DNA of 64,000 nt from Nitrospirae bacterium GWF2_44_13 (GTDB lineage Bacteria > Nitrospirota > Thermodesulfovibrionia > Thermodesulfovibrionales > UBA1546). The notes beneath the pieces are model-generated. The model did no database searches and had not been told where the DNA came from. It saw nothing but the letters and a program-made list of their open reading frames with translations. The position numbers and the translations under genes are program-made. The stretch spans positions 107,127 through 171,126 of the forward strand of contig MHEE01000012.1 of assembly GCA_001805105.1 (NCBI GenBank), written 5' to 3'. Positions 17,115 to 25,409 of this stretch are shown here, piece by piece. Within the stretch, counting starts at the first letter, position 1. Every line of letters starts with the position of its first letter.

Positions 17115-17180
17115 TAAATAAGATTGCCACGCCCGTTGGGCTCGCAATGACAATTCGGGTGAGATTGCCGCGCAATGACA
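17115..17180. repeat. GATTGCC(A/G)CGC…CAATGACA repeat upstream of tldD
   Basis: Two tandem, partly truncated units: AGATTGCCACGCCCGTTGGG with CTCGCAATGACA, then GAGATTGCCGCGCAATGACA. The first contains a small stem (GCCCGTTGGGC). It marks the edge between the defence island and the core genes and leaves little room for a tldD promoter. Confidence 0.55.
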
Positions 17181-17196
17181 AAAATCGAGGATATTA

Positions 17197-18591
17197 ATGC
17201 TGGATAACGAGCTTCTGCTAAAGATTCTTAAAAAGACCCTTTCTTCAGGCGGGGAATACGCAGACGTGTTCGTTGAACACAGAAGGCCTGTATCCATACA
17301 GCTTGAAGACAATAAGATAGAAAAGATATTCACAGGAGTAGATTCAGGGGTTGGAATAAGGCTGATAGCGAACGGAAAAACTTATTACGCCTTCAGCAAC
17401 GACATATCCGAAAAGGCATTGTTAGAGTTGGCCGGCAGTTTAAAAGCATTACATCTTGCAAGCGGGAAGTCAGAAGACAAAGACTTTACGCTGGACCTTA
17501 GAAAACAGAAACCTAATGTTGATTACACGATAAAACTTCTTCCTGAAAAAATACCTATAGACAAAAAAATAGAACTTGTGAGGGCTGCAAACAAGACTGC
17601 AAGGGATTTTGATAAAAGGGTAAAACAGGCATTAGCCGGGTACCGCGACTTTGTGCAGAAAGTCCAGATAGCAACATCAGATGGTTTTACGGCAGAGGAT
17701 GAGCGTATTCATACGCTTATGGTTGTCCACATCGTGGCATCCGATAACGGCATAATCCAGACCGGATATGAACAGGCAGGAGGCTCTATCGGCTTTGAGC
17801 TTTTTGAGAGCGTAAAACCTGAAGATATTGCGTTAAAAGCTGTAGAGCGCTCGCTCATGATGCTTAATGCCAGAAGGGCGCCGGGCGGAAGGATGCCTGT
17901 CGTCATATCATCCGAGGCCGGCGGCACCATGATACACGAAGCAATAGGGCATGGGCTTGAGGCTGACCTTGCACAGCAGGGACTCTCGGTATATTCCCAA
18001 AAAATCGGCGGGATAGTCGCATCTCCTTTAGTGACTGTTATTGACGATGCAACACTTCCAAACAAAAGAGGCTCCTTCCGCTTTGACGACGAAGGCACAC
18101 CGGCACAAAGAACAGTGCTTGTAAAAAATGGGGTGCTTATCGGGTATATGTACGACAGGTTTACAGCTATGCAGGACCAGACAAACTCAACCGGAAACGG
18201 ACGCAGAGAGTCATACCGCAACAGGCCGATTCCGCGAATGACAAACACTTTTATCGCTCCCGGTGAATCCATGCCTGAAGACGTCCTTAAATCAGTTACA
18301 AAAGGCATCTTTGTCAAAAAGATGGGCGGAGGACAGGTTAATACGGTGAACGGCGACTTTGTTTTTGATGTTCAGGAAGGCTATATAATTAAAAATGGGG
18401 TTATCGGAGAACCTGTAAGAGGCGCAACGCTTACAGGGAGCGGGCCTGAAATCCTAAAATCTATTGACATGGTTGCTTCTGATCTCGGCTTTTCAATAGG
18501 GACCTGCGGCAAGGATGATCAGGGAGCGCCGGTATCTGATGCAATGCCGACAATAAGAATCCCTGAGATGGTAGTTGGCGGCGAGGCGTAA
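17197..18591 (+). CDS. tldD: TldD/PmbA family metalloprotease
   Basis: Zinc metallopeptidase subunit that, with a TldE/PmbA partner, degrades unfolded peptides and matures some antibiotics. The 464 residues carry the zinc motif HEAIGH (from His247), preceded by SSEAGGTMI and followed by GLEADLAQQG, and the C-terminal GRRESYRNRPIPRMTNTFI and third-ligand region FSIGTCGKDDQG. Length is standard for TldD. The partner tldE is not adjacent. First core gene after the defence island. Confidence 0.93.
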   Translation: MLDNELLLKILKKTLSSGGEYADVFVEHRRPVSIQLEDNKIEKIFTGVDSGVGIRLIANGKTYYAFSNDISEKALLELAGSLKALHLASGKSEDKDFTLDLRKQKPNVDYTIKLLPEKIPIDKKIELVRAANKTARDFDKRVKQALAGYRDFVQKVQIATSDGFTAEDERIHTLMVVHIVASDNGIIQTGYEQAGGSIGFELFESVKPEDIALKAVERSLMMLNARRAPGGRMPVVISSEAGGTMIHEAIGHGLEADLAQQGLSVYSQKIGGIVASPLVTVIDDATLPNKRGSFRFDDEGTPAQRTVLVKNGVLIGYMYDRFTAMQDQTNSTGNGRRESYRNRPIPRMTNTFIAPGESMPEDVLKSVTKGIFVKKMGGGQVNTVNGDFVFDVQEGYIIKNGVIGEPVRGATLTGSGPEILKSIDMVASDLGFSIGTCGKDDQGAPVSDAMPTIRIPEMVVGGEA

Positions 18592-18713
18592 AAATCATAA
18601 CCGCATGTGTGTTGATAACCACACATCTGATGAATATATACAACATTAATATCACATAACCCCTTGACTTCAAAGATATTTTTTCTGGCATCTTATTTGC
18701 TTATCATATTGTC

Positions 18714-19598
18714 GTGCGTTTACAAAGAACTATAAAGCGGGAAGTAAGCTTTGCAGGCATCGGGCTTCATACAGGCTCGCATGTCACTGTAAAGCTGAAG
18801 CCGGCGTCAAGAGACACAGGAATCGCTTTCTACCGGAGTGACAAGAATCTCATGATACGGGCTGACGTGGGCGCTGTAGTTGACACCGCCTTTGCGACAA
18901 GCCTGGGCTATAACGGCACAAGGATAAAAACTGTCGAGCATATCCTCGCTGCGGCATCAGGATTAGGAATAGATAATCTTATCATTGAACTTGACGGCTC
19001 TGAGATACCGATACTTGATGGAAGCTCTACCGAACTGATTGACATAATCCTGAGAGGCGGGATTGCAAAACAAGGCAAGAAAAGGCCCTACCTGCGCATT
19101 ACAAAACCTGTATTTTTTGATGACGGCCATTCGGAAATTGCCGCTTTCCCGTACGACGGCCGAAAACTGACATGCAGAATACAATTCAACCACCACCTCT
19201 TAGGCGAGCAAAAATTAAGCATTGACCTGAATGAAGAAACATTTGCAAGAGAAGTTGCTCCGGCAAGGACCTTCGGATTTGTGAAGGATGTTGAGTATCT
19301 TAGGGCAAACGGACTTGCAAAAGGCGGGTCGCTTGACAATGCCGTTATCCTTGGCGAAGACGGAGTATTGAACAAATCGGGGTTGAGATTCAAGGATGAA
19401 TTCGTAAGGCATAAGATACTTGATTTTATTGGTGATATCTCCCTGATAGGATTCCCTATATACGGGCATCTTGTAGCGAACAGGACAGGGCATTCTACAA
19501 ACATAAAATTCGTAAAGAGCCTACTTTCTGCTGTGGATTGCTGGGAAATTGTATCCGATACCGCATTTGCCCCTGCACAGGCGTTGGCATATTCATAA
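18714..19598 (+). CDS. lpxC: UDP-3-O-acyl-N-acetylglucosamine deacetylase
   Basis: Zinc enzyme for the committed step of lipid A synthesis. Motifs: GIGLHTGSHVTVKLKP at the N-terminus, zinc ligand in TVEHILAA, substrate segment ELDGSEIPILDGSS, and the pair of ligands in RHKILDFIGD, followed by GFPIYGHLVANRTGHS. A GTG start at 18714 is chosen because the protein then begins RLQRTIKREVSFAG as relatives do. 294 residues is usual. Its presence shows an LPS outer membrane. A 7-base inverted repeat (ATGTGTG…CACACAT) lies upstream at 18605-18627 without a T tract. Confidence 0.96.
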   Translation: MRLQRTIKREVSFAGIGLHTGSHVTVKLKPASRDTGIAFYRSDKNLMIRADVGAVVDTAFATSLGYNGTRIKTVEHILAAASGLGIDNLIIELDGSEIPILDGSSTELIDIILRGGIAKQGKKRPYLRITKPVFFDDGHSEIAAFPYDGRKLTCRIQFNHHLLGEQKLSIDLNEETFAREVAPARTFGFVKDVEYLRANGLAKGGSLDNAVILGEDGVLNKSGLRFKDEFVRHKILDFIGDISLIGFPIYGHLVANRTGHSTNIKFVKSLLSAVDCWEIVSDTAFAPAQALAYS

Positions 19599-19692
19599 AA
19601 AATACTGAGATTTCAAGGACTTACAAAAAACTACTTGATTTTTTATCTGGAATCAGTATTTTATATAGGTACATCGGTTGTTTTCTAAGTTT

Positions 19693-19734
19693 ACAAAATA
19701 AAAAAAGAGGGCTGGAGATTGCACTCCCCAGCCC
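19693..19734 (-). terminator. rho-independent terminator, minus strand
   Basis: Read on the minus strand: stem GGGCTGG…CCAGCCC (7 pairs, extended by further partial pairing) with a six-to-eight-base loop, then CTCTTTTTTTATTTT. It sits just downstream of a 13-codon lysine-rich frame and of the gene at 19842-20438. It may also help stop lpxC from the other side. Confidence 0.85.
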
Positions 19735-19755
19735 AAAATACTCTGAAACATTAAC

Positions 19756-19797
19756 CTATTTCTTTTTCTTCTTTGCTGCTTTCTTCTTAGCTGCCAT
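19756..19797 (-). CDS. possible 13-residue lysine-rich peptide
   Basis: Mini-ORF MAAKKKAAKKKKK with a strong upstream purine run (GGAGAGGGGGTGA, about seven bases before ATG) and a strong terminator just after the stop. The clean site-ORF-terminator arrangement suggests it is translated. Its composition resembles the Ala-Lys tails of histone-like proteins. It may be a leader-type or nucleoid-associated peptide. Function is unknown. Confidence 0.45.
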   Translation of the reverse strand: MAAKKKAAKKKKK

Positions 19798-19841
19798 TAG
19801 AGTTCACCCCCTCTCCGTCCCCCACAGGGGAAAGCTTAAAT

Positions 19842-20438
19842 TTAAATCCTGCCTATCAAGGTAATCCTTTTGCCTGATAGCAGTTTTTCCAGATCAACAT
19901 CACCCTTTTCTTTCCTGTTTTTATACTCAGACTCGTCAATTGCGGTATAGTTAATCTTCTTGCTAAACTTTTCTTCGAGTTCTTTTAGCCCTGCGCCTAT
20001 GTTATTGGAAGATGCTCCTATAATAAAAAGATCCACACTGCCGACATCCTCACCATCCGCATAAGGGCCATATAGAAAAGCTGCCTTTGCGCCGGCCAGC
20101 CTCACTATTGTCTTAAGCGCACCCGGCAGGCCAAGGGATTTATCAATGAGGTTCTTAAGCTCTGAAAACAGCGGCGACATCTTATTTGCCTGAAAGTACT
20201 TGAGGTTCGCAACCCTATGGCTGAACAAAATCCCCATCTTCTCGAGATTATCCAACTCTCTTTTAACTCCGGAAGGGTTCTTTCTTATAAGATTAGCAAT
20301 TTCCCTGACATAGAACTTTTCATCAGGGTTATTAAGCAGAAGGGCAAGCACATCAGCTCTTATTGCCGAGGAAAACAACATCTTCAACGAGGTCTCGCCT
20401 GTGTGCTGCTTCCCTATTACTGACTGTTGCTTTACCAT
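19842..20438 (-). CDS. winged-helix protein with degenerate nucleotidyltransferase-like domain
   Basis: The N-terminal ArsR/MarR-like winged helix (about 20-90: AIRADVLALLLNNPDEKFYV, REIANLIRKNPSGVKREL) is joined to a MNT-type nucleotidyltransferase-like domain (about 105-198) with FLYGPYADGEDVGSVDLFII. In active enzymes the motif is GSxARG…SDxDLxV. Here the first Asp/Ser pattern is altered, so activity is doubtful. Likely a transcription regulator. A near-consensus promoter (20449-20477) ends only about ten bases before the first ATG, so either the mRNA is leaderless or Met20 (20381) is the start. Confidence 0.75.
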   Translation of the reverse strand: MVKQQSVIGKQHTGETSLKMLFSSAIRADVLALLLNNPDEKFYVREIANLIRKNPSGVKRELDNLEKMGILFSHRVANLKYFQANKMSPLFSELKNLIDKSLGLPGALKTIVRLAGAKAAFLYGPYADGEDVGSVDLFIIGASSNNIGAGLKELEEKFSKKINYTAIDESEYKNRKEKGDVDLEKLLSGKRITLIGRI

Positions 20439-20448
20439 CTTGTATTAA

Positions 20449-20477
20449 TTTATATCAGAACAAAACAGATTTGTCAA
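20449..20477 (-). promoter_or_regulatory. near-consensus sigma-70 promoter
   Basis: On the minus strand: -35 TTGACA, 17-base spacer, -10 TATAAA. It points at the winged-helix/nucleotidyltransferase gene. Predicted start of transcription is near 20442, within five bases of the first ATG. Confidence 0.75.
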
Positions 20478-20837
20478 CAAAAAAATTAACTTTTTATACA
20501 AAAGGATATTTTTTATGATTATAAGAATATAATTCTGATTCAATACATCTCCCTTAAGTCAACGATTAACTGCTCTATTTATACAAAGTTATATTCAAAG
20601 TAACTCTGTGCAATCCTATTTATGAACAAAACATAAGATTAATGTATACGGAGCAATCTGATTACACAGCCATCCACTGCAAGTTATAGAACAATCGTTC
20701 ATTATAAAAGTTTTTGTTGTATATTCAGCGGTTAAGGATATTACGGCAATCCCTTGAATCTACCGTTTCACCTATAGAATTATTTATCAGTCATAGGGTA
20801 TACTTACACATCAGTTTTTATATTTCGGGAGGAACAA
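20478..20837. other. intergenic region between divergent genes
   Basis: About 360 AT-rich bases upstream of the SurA-like gene. No ORF with a credible start, RNA gene or strong hairpin was seen. A TATACT sequence near 20800 may be a -10 element for the plus-strand gene, but no good -35 is at the right distance. The ribosome site GGGAGG precedes the ATG at 20838. Confidence 0.4.
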
Positions 20838-21800
20838 ATGATAAGGCTTAAGGCATTCATTTGCGTATTAATGATTGCGGCGTCATGCGGTGTTTCAAGC
20901 GCAGCTATCCTTCTCGACAAGGTTATTGCAGTTGTGAATCAGGAAGTCATCACATGGAGTGATTTATATAAGGCAATGGAATTTGAAGCAAGCGATAAAA
21001 TTAAAGACATAAAAGAAGAGGAAAAGAGAAAGATATTCAAGGAAAATGAGGGGCCCTTCCTTGAAGTCCTGATAGACATGAAATTGCAGATTCAGGCTGC
21101 GAAGCAGCGCGGGATAGATGCAGCGGCAGAGGAGATAGCCGAGGCTATAAACGACATAAAGAAAAAATATTCCATGGACGAGCAAACATTGACAGCTTCG
21201 CTGAAAAAAGAAGGCTTCACATTAGATGAATACAAGAAAAAACTCGCAGAGCAGATTATATTAAGCAGGGTCGTTTCGCAGGAGGTAAGAAATAAGATAG
21301 TCTTTTCCGATGCTGAGATAGCGAAATATATAGAAAAGAGCAAGGACACCTTAATAACTGATGACGCTTACAGGATACGACAGATATTTTTCAGGAAGCC
21401 CAAAAGCCCCGGTGATAGTGACAGGAAAACAATGGAAGAAAAGGCAGGAACTGTCTATCAGCAGTTAAAGGCCGGAGAAAATTTTGCTTCCCTTGCGCAG
21501 AAACATTCCGAAGACCCGTCAGGCAAGGCAGGAGGAGACCTCGGATTTATTAAAAAGGGCCAGATGGCGAAAGAATTCACAGATGTTTTATCCCGGATGA
21601 AAGCGGGTGATATCAGCCAGCCTTTCTGGACTGACATGGGATTACATATCATTAAGCTTGAAGAAAAAATAGAAAAACAGAGCGCAGCCGCAATTAAAGA
21701 ATCCGCTAAAAATAAGCTGCTTGAACAGCGTTTTTCAGAAAAATATAAGCACTGGCTCAGAGAACTAAGAGAAACCGCCTATATTGAAATAAGACTTTAG
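20838..21800 (+). CDS. SurA-like periplasmic peptidyl-prolyl isomerase/chaperone
   Basis: Outer-membrane protein chaperone. A signal peptide (MIRLKAFICVLMIAASCGVSSAA) is followed directly by the SurA N-terminal signature ILLDKVIAVVNQEVITWSDL and a helical chaperone core. One parvulin domain follows at about 185-285 (YRIRQIFFRK, FASLAQKHSEDPSGKAGGDL, MGLHIIKLEEK), and then a helical end. 320 residues, with one parvulin domain where E. coli SurA has two. Exported to the periplasm. First gene of the plus-strand run toward purN. Confidence 0.9.
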   Translation: MIRLKAFICVLMIAASCGVSSAAILLDKVIAVVNQEVITWSDLYKAMEFEASDKIKDIKEEEKRKIFKENEGPFLEVLIDMKLQIQAAKQRGIDAAAEEIAEAINDIKKKYSMDEQTLTASLKKEGFTLDEYKKKLAEQIILSRVVSQEVRNKIVFSDAEIAKYIEKSKDTLITDDAYRIRQIFFRKPKSPGDSDRKTMEEKAGTVYQQLKAGENFASLAQKHSEDPSGKAGGDLGFIKKGQMAKEFTDVLSRMKAGDISQPFWTDMGLHIIKLEEKIEKQSAAAIKESAKNKLLEQRFSEKYKHWLRELRETAYIEIRL

Positions 21801-21833
21801 TTCAGCAAATGCTAAAATGGAGGACGCTTGATT

Positions 21834-22487
21834 ATGCTGAAGATAGGTGTTCTTGCATCAGGCCGCGGCTCTAACTTTCAGGCAATGATAGATGCGATAG
21901 AAAATAAAAATCTCAAAGCCTCTATAGAGCTATTGATAACAGATAATCCATCCGCCTTTGCGATGGAAAGAGCAAAGAAGCATAATATAAAACACATCTT
22001 TATAAACCCGAGAGACTCTGCGACAAAGGATGAATTATTCAAAAAGATTGCGGATGAACTCAAGACATGCGGCGTTGAACTCGTCATACTCGCAGGATTT
22101 ATGAGGATTGTAAGAAAACCCCTGATAGACGCATTTCCCAACAGGATAATGAATATACATCCTGCGCTGCTTCCGGCTTTTCCCGGACTTCACGGACAGA
22201 AACAGGCGCTTGACTACGGCGTAAAGATTTCAGGATGCACAGTTCATTTTGTTGACGAGGGCATGGATACAGGGCCGGTAATTATTCAGGCAGCGGTCCC
22301 TGTAATGCCTGATGACACGGAAGATACTCTTTCCGAACGCATACTGAGTTTTGAGCACAGGATATATCCCGAGGCAGTAAGGCTCTTTTCCGAAGGAAGG
22401 ATTGAGATTAAGGACGGGAAGGTTGTGATAAAAGACCATCCTGTGATCTCATCAAACATCGTTAACCCTCCAAACAGGTCAGGATAG
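21834..22487 (+). CDS. purN: phosphoribosylglycinamide formyltransferase
   Basis: Transfers a formyl group from 10-formyl-THF to GAR in purine synthesis. KIGVLASGRGSNFQAMIDAI (phosphate loop), LVILAGFMRIV, MNIHPALLPAFPG with catalytic Asn-x-His, and TVHFVDEGMDTGPVI with catalytic Asp are all present. A TTG three bases-in-frame upstream (21828) is also open, but ATG at 21834 gives the usual N-terminus. GGAGG lies ten bases before it. About 217 residues. Confidence 0.94.
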   Translation: MLKIGVLASGRGSNFQAMIDAIENKNLKASIELLITDNPSAFAMERAKKHNIKHIFINPRDSATKDELFKKIADELKTCGVELVILAGFMRIVRKPLIDAFPNRIMNIHPALLPAFPGLHGQKQALDYGVKISGCTVHFVDEGMDTGPVIIQAAVPVMPDDTEDTLSERILSFEHRIYPEAVRLFSEGRIEIKDGKVVIKDHPVISSNIVNPPNRSG

Positions 22488-22509
22488 CTGACAGCTAATA
22501 GCTCTAAAA

Positions 22510-23085
22510 ATGAGAATCTCCGCAGGCAATTTAAAAGGAAGGAAATTAAGCTCTGCCAAGGCTCTAAGGCTTGCGAAAAAACGCGATGAATTAAGACCCA
22601 CATCTTCAAAAGTCAAAGAATCTATCTTCAATATAGTCGGAGAAAAGATAAAGGGAACGGAATTTGTTGACCTCTACTCAGGCACAGGCGCAGTAGGGAT
22701 AGAAGCTCTCAGCAGAGGCGCAAGCGCTGTTTCCTTTGTAGAGGCTGACAGGAAAAGAGCAGAACTGATAAAAGAGATGCTTAAAGACTGCGGCTGTTTT
22801 GAAAGGGCAGAGATTATAAAGAGCAAGGCAGCGGATTTTATAAAAAAAGCAGCAGGAGATAATTCAAAATTTGATATTATTTTTCTTGACCCGCCTTATC
22901 ATGGAGGAGAGTTTGAAGCTGCGCTTTCGCTCTTGGCTGAGGGAACATTGCTTAATGATGATGGCATCATTATTGCGGAACACACGTCAAAAAAAAAGCT
23001 GCCCGATGAGACTGGAAAGCTTCTTAAAAAGAAGGATTACAAATACGGCGACACTATGCTAACATTATTCAGGAAAAAACAATGA
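22510..23085 (+). CDS. rsmD: 16S rRNA (guanine(966)-N(2))-methyltransferase
   Basis: Methylates G966 of 16S rRNA. N-terminus MRISAGNLKGRKL, LRPTSSKVKESIFNIV, SAM motif DLYSGTGAVGIEALSRGA, acidic VEADRKRAELI and catalytic DPPY are in the family order. 191 residues. Stop and coaD start overlap by four bases (ATGA). The rsmD-coaD order is widespread in bacteria and supports both names. Confidence 0.94.
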   Translation: MRISAGNLKGRKLSSAKALRLAKKRDELRPTSSKVKESIFNIVGEKIKGTEFVDLYSGTGAVGIEALSRGASAVSFVEADRKRAELIKEMLKDCGCFERAEIIKSKAADFIKKAAGDNSKFDIIFLDPPYHGGEFEAALSLLAEGTLLNDDGIIIAEHTSKKKLPDETGKLLKKKDYKYGDTMLTLFRKKQ

Positions 23086-23567
23086 AAAAAACTGCTATTT
23101 ATCCGGGAACCTTTGACCCTATAACAAACGGCCACATAGACCTCGTAAAGAGAGGAATGAGGATATTTGATGAGGTCATCATCGCCATTGCAACAGCACA
23201 GAAAAAACAGCCCCTATTTACTATCAGTGAACGGTTGAAACTGATAAAGGATGCTGTCAGGGGCTTAAAAAATGTTAAAGTTGAGGCATTCAGCGGTTTA
23301 CTGGTTGAGTATGTAGAATCAAAAAAAGGAGTTGCGGTCATAAGAGGACTGCGGGCTGTGTCTGATTTTGAATATGAACTTCAGATGGCGCTTATGAACA
23401 GGCGCCTTGACCGCAATATAGAAACTGTATTTATGATGCCTTCAGAGGAGTATACATTCCTGACATCCACTATAATCAGGGAAGTCGCATCATTCGGAGG
23501 CTCGGTAAAGGGGCTCGTGCCTGAGGCCGTTGAAAGAGCATTGAAGGAGAAATTTAAAAAGAGATGA
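23082..23567 (+). CDS. coaD: phosphopantetheine adenylyltransferase
   Basis: Penultimate step of CoA synthesis. YPGTFDPITNGHIDLVKRG contains the T/HxGH nucleotidyl site. RGLRAVSDFEYELQMALMNR and the C-terminal STIIREVASFGGSVKGLVP are canonical. 161 residues. Coupled to rsmD upstream and to the tRNA-binding protein gene downstream by four-base overlaps. With panD at the window start, two steps of CoA synthesis are present in the window. Confidence 0.96.
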   Translation: MKKTAIYPGTFDPITNGHIDLVKRGMRIFDEVIIAIATAQKKQPLFTISERLKLIKDAVRGLKNVKVEAFSGLLVEYVESKKGVAVIRGLRAVSDFEYELQMALMNRRLDRNIETVFMMPSEEYTFLTSTIIREVASFGGSVKGLVPEAVERALKEKFKKR

Positions 23568-23884
23568 TAACGATTGAGGATTTTGCAAAAGTAGAATTAA
23601 AAATCGGCAAAGTGCTTGAGGCGCAGAGGGTTGAGAAATCTAATAAACTGATTGTTCTGAAGGTTGATACAGGTGAAGAGCGTCAGATAGTTGCGGGAAT
23701 CGGCAAGGCATACACGCCTGAAGAACTCATAGGCAAAAGCATCGTGGTAGTTACAAACATGCAGCCTGCAAACCTCATGGGAGTTGAATCGCACGGAATG
23801 CTCCTCGCGGCATCTGATGATGAAGGAAATCTTTCAGTCATTACTCCGGAGAAAGAGATAAAAGCGGGCGCAAGAGTAAAGTAG
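23564..23884 (+). CDS. stand-alone tRNA-binding (Trbp111/MetRS C-terminal-like) protein
   Basis: One OB-fold tRNA-binding domain of 106 residues: FAKVELKIGKVLEAQRVEKS, NKLIVLKVDTGEERQIVAGI, VVVTNMQPANLMGVESHGML and AASDDEG match the MetRS C-terminal domain and CsaA/Trbp111. It may dimerise, bind tRNA and assist MetRS in trans or act as a chaperone. No metG is next to it. Coupled to coaD by an ATGA overlap; last gene of this unit. Confidence 0.9.
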   Translation: MITIEDFAKVELKIGKVLEAQRVEKSNKLIVLKVDTGEERQIVAGIGKAYTPEELIGKSIVVVTNMQPANLMGVESHGMLLAASDDEGNLSVITPEKEIKAGARVK

Positions 23885-23934
23885 AAAACACTTAATAAAA
23901 AGGAGGTTCAGGAGAATAGGTTCATCGGCCATTC

Positions 23935-25317
23935 TCACAATTCAAAAAGCTCTCCTTTATTCGGCACATGCGTAACAAATCCATATTTCTCTTTTATCAA
24001 CTCTGAGAATTGCAAGGATGTTTCTTCTTCTCCGTGAACCACAAAGACATGCGGACTGTCATTAAATGCCGAAAGCCATTCAACCAGCCCGTCTCGGTCT
24101 GCATGAGCAGAAAACCCTCCAAGCGTATATATCCCTGCCTTCACTGCTATATCTTCCCCAAATATACGCACAACTCTTGCTCCGTCAACAATCCTTCTTC
24201 CGAGCGTGCCTCTTGCCTGAAATCCTGAAAATATAATGCTGCATTCAGGCCTCCAGAGGTTATGTTTCAGATGATATCTTATTCTTCCGCCTTCGCACAT
24301 ACCGCTTCCAGCGATGATTATCGCATGGGATTTAATCTTATTCAGCGCAATGGATTCATCAACAGATCCGGTAAACCTGAGCCTTATGCTGTCTGCCACA
24401 GATCCGGCGTTTAGAATCCTTTTTGCCTCCTCATCAAAACACTCAGGGTGCGCAAGATATGTCTTTGTCGCTTGTTCAGCCAAAGGGCTGTCAATATACA
24501 CATTGATTTTATAAAGTCTTCCTTCACGCACGAGCCTGTTAAGCACATACAGGAGATCCTGCGTCCTTCCAATTGCAAAGGCGGGGATAATGACATTTCC
24601 GCCTTTTTTGAATGTCACTTTTATAACTTCCACGAGTTCGTCTATAGTCTCCGGCATGCCTTTGTGAAGCCTGTTGCCGTAAGTTGATTCCATGACAACA
24701 TACTCAGCCTCTGTTGCAAGCGACGGGTCCTTTATTATCGGGTTTCCTTTCCTTCCGATGTCTCCTGAGAATATTATTTTTTTCTCTTTATGCCCATCCT
24801 GAAACCATATCTCCAGACTGCCTGAACCGAGAATGTGCCCTGCATCAAGGAACCTGTACTTTATGCCCTTCCCTGTATGCTCAATCTTTCCGTAAGCAAC
24901 TCTTTTAAAAAATGGTATTGAAGCCCTAACGTCATCAACGGTATAAAGCGGAAACACCGGTTCTTTACCTGCCCTCATCGCCCTCCTCGTATGCCATTCA
25001 GAATCCGTTTCCTGAATATGCGCTGAATCATAAAGCATCAGTTCTGCAAGGTCTGCAGTCGCAGAGGTTGTAACTATCTTCCCTCTGAACCCGTCTTTGA
25101 CGAGCCTCGGGATAAGCCCGCTGTGGTCAACATGGGCATGAGTAAGGAACAGGTAATCTATCTCTGTAGGATTAAACAAAAAATGCTCCCTGTTAATGTC
25201 ATAGGAATCTTCTCCCTGAAACATGCCGCAGTCGACAAGCGCCTTTACTTCAGATGTCCTGATATAAAAACACGAGCCTGTAACAGTTCTAACGCCGCCA
25301 AGGAATTGTATTTTCAC
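23935..25317 (-). CDS. MBL-fold RNA-processing exonuclease-like protein (beta-CASP)
   Basis: Metallo-beta-lactamase/beta-CASP ribonuclease of the CPSF73-like bacterial group. FLTHAHVDHSGLIPRLV holds the HxHxDH zinc motif. Later motifs include GHILGSGS, FSGDIGRKGNPI, the beta-CASP segment VIIPAFAIGRTQDLLY, AGSGMCEGGRIRYHLK, and the RMMBL end LGGFSAHADRDGLVEWL. 460 residues is normal. It converges with the coaD operon across a 50-base gap. RNA substrate unknown. Confidence 0.93.
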   Translation of the reverse strand: MKIQFLGGVRTVTGSCFYIRTSEVKALVDCGMFQGEDSYDINREHFLFNPTEIDYLFLTHAHVDHSGLIPRLVKDGFRGKIVTTSATADLAELMLYDSAHIQETDSEWHTRRAMRAGKEPVFPLYTVDDVRASIPFFKRVAYGKIEHTGKGIKYRFLDAGHILGSGSLEIWFQDGHKEKKIIFSGDIGRKGNPIIKDPSLATEAEYVVMESTYGNRLHKGMPETIDELVEVIKVTFKKGGNVIIPAFAIGRTQDLLYVLNRLVREGRLYKINVYIDSPLAEQATKTYLAHPECFDEEAKRILNAGSVADSIRLRFTGSVDESIALNKIKSHAIIIAGSGMCEGGRIRYHLKHNLWRPECSIIFSGFQARGTLGRRIVDGARVVRIFGEDIAVKAGIYTLGGFSAHADRDGLVEWLSAFNDSPHVFVVHGEEETSLQFSELIKEKYGFVTHVPNKGELFEL

Positions 25318-25409
25318 CTTACCACCTCACTTGTTTGAGTTTAAAACAGCGGCATCCCCAAAAACAACAGACTCATGCCAATTACATTAAAAAATAGATA
25401 TAATACAGA

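Noticed and set aside
17709..18317. Long open frame on the minus strand opposite tldD
   Set aside because: Shadow of the tldD coding sequence; composition is not protein-like and the plus-strand frame carries the family motifs.
18605..18627. ATGTGTG…CACACAT hairpin upstream of lpxC
   Set aside because: No T tract and no known operator match. Mentioned under lpxC only.
23885..23934. GAGAAT…ATTCTC inverted repeat between convergent genes
   Set aside because: Only six to eight pairs with a bulge and no T tract, so not a convincing terminator.
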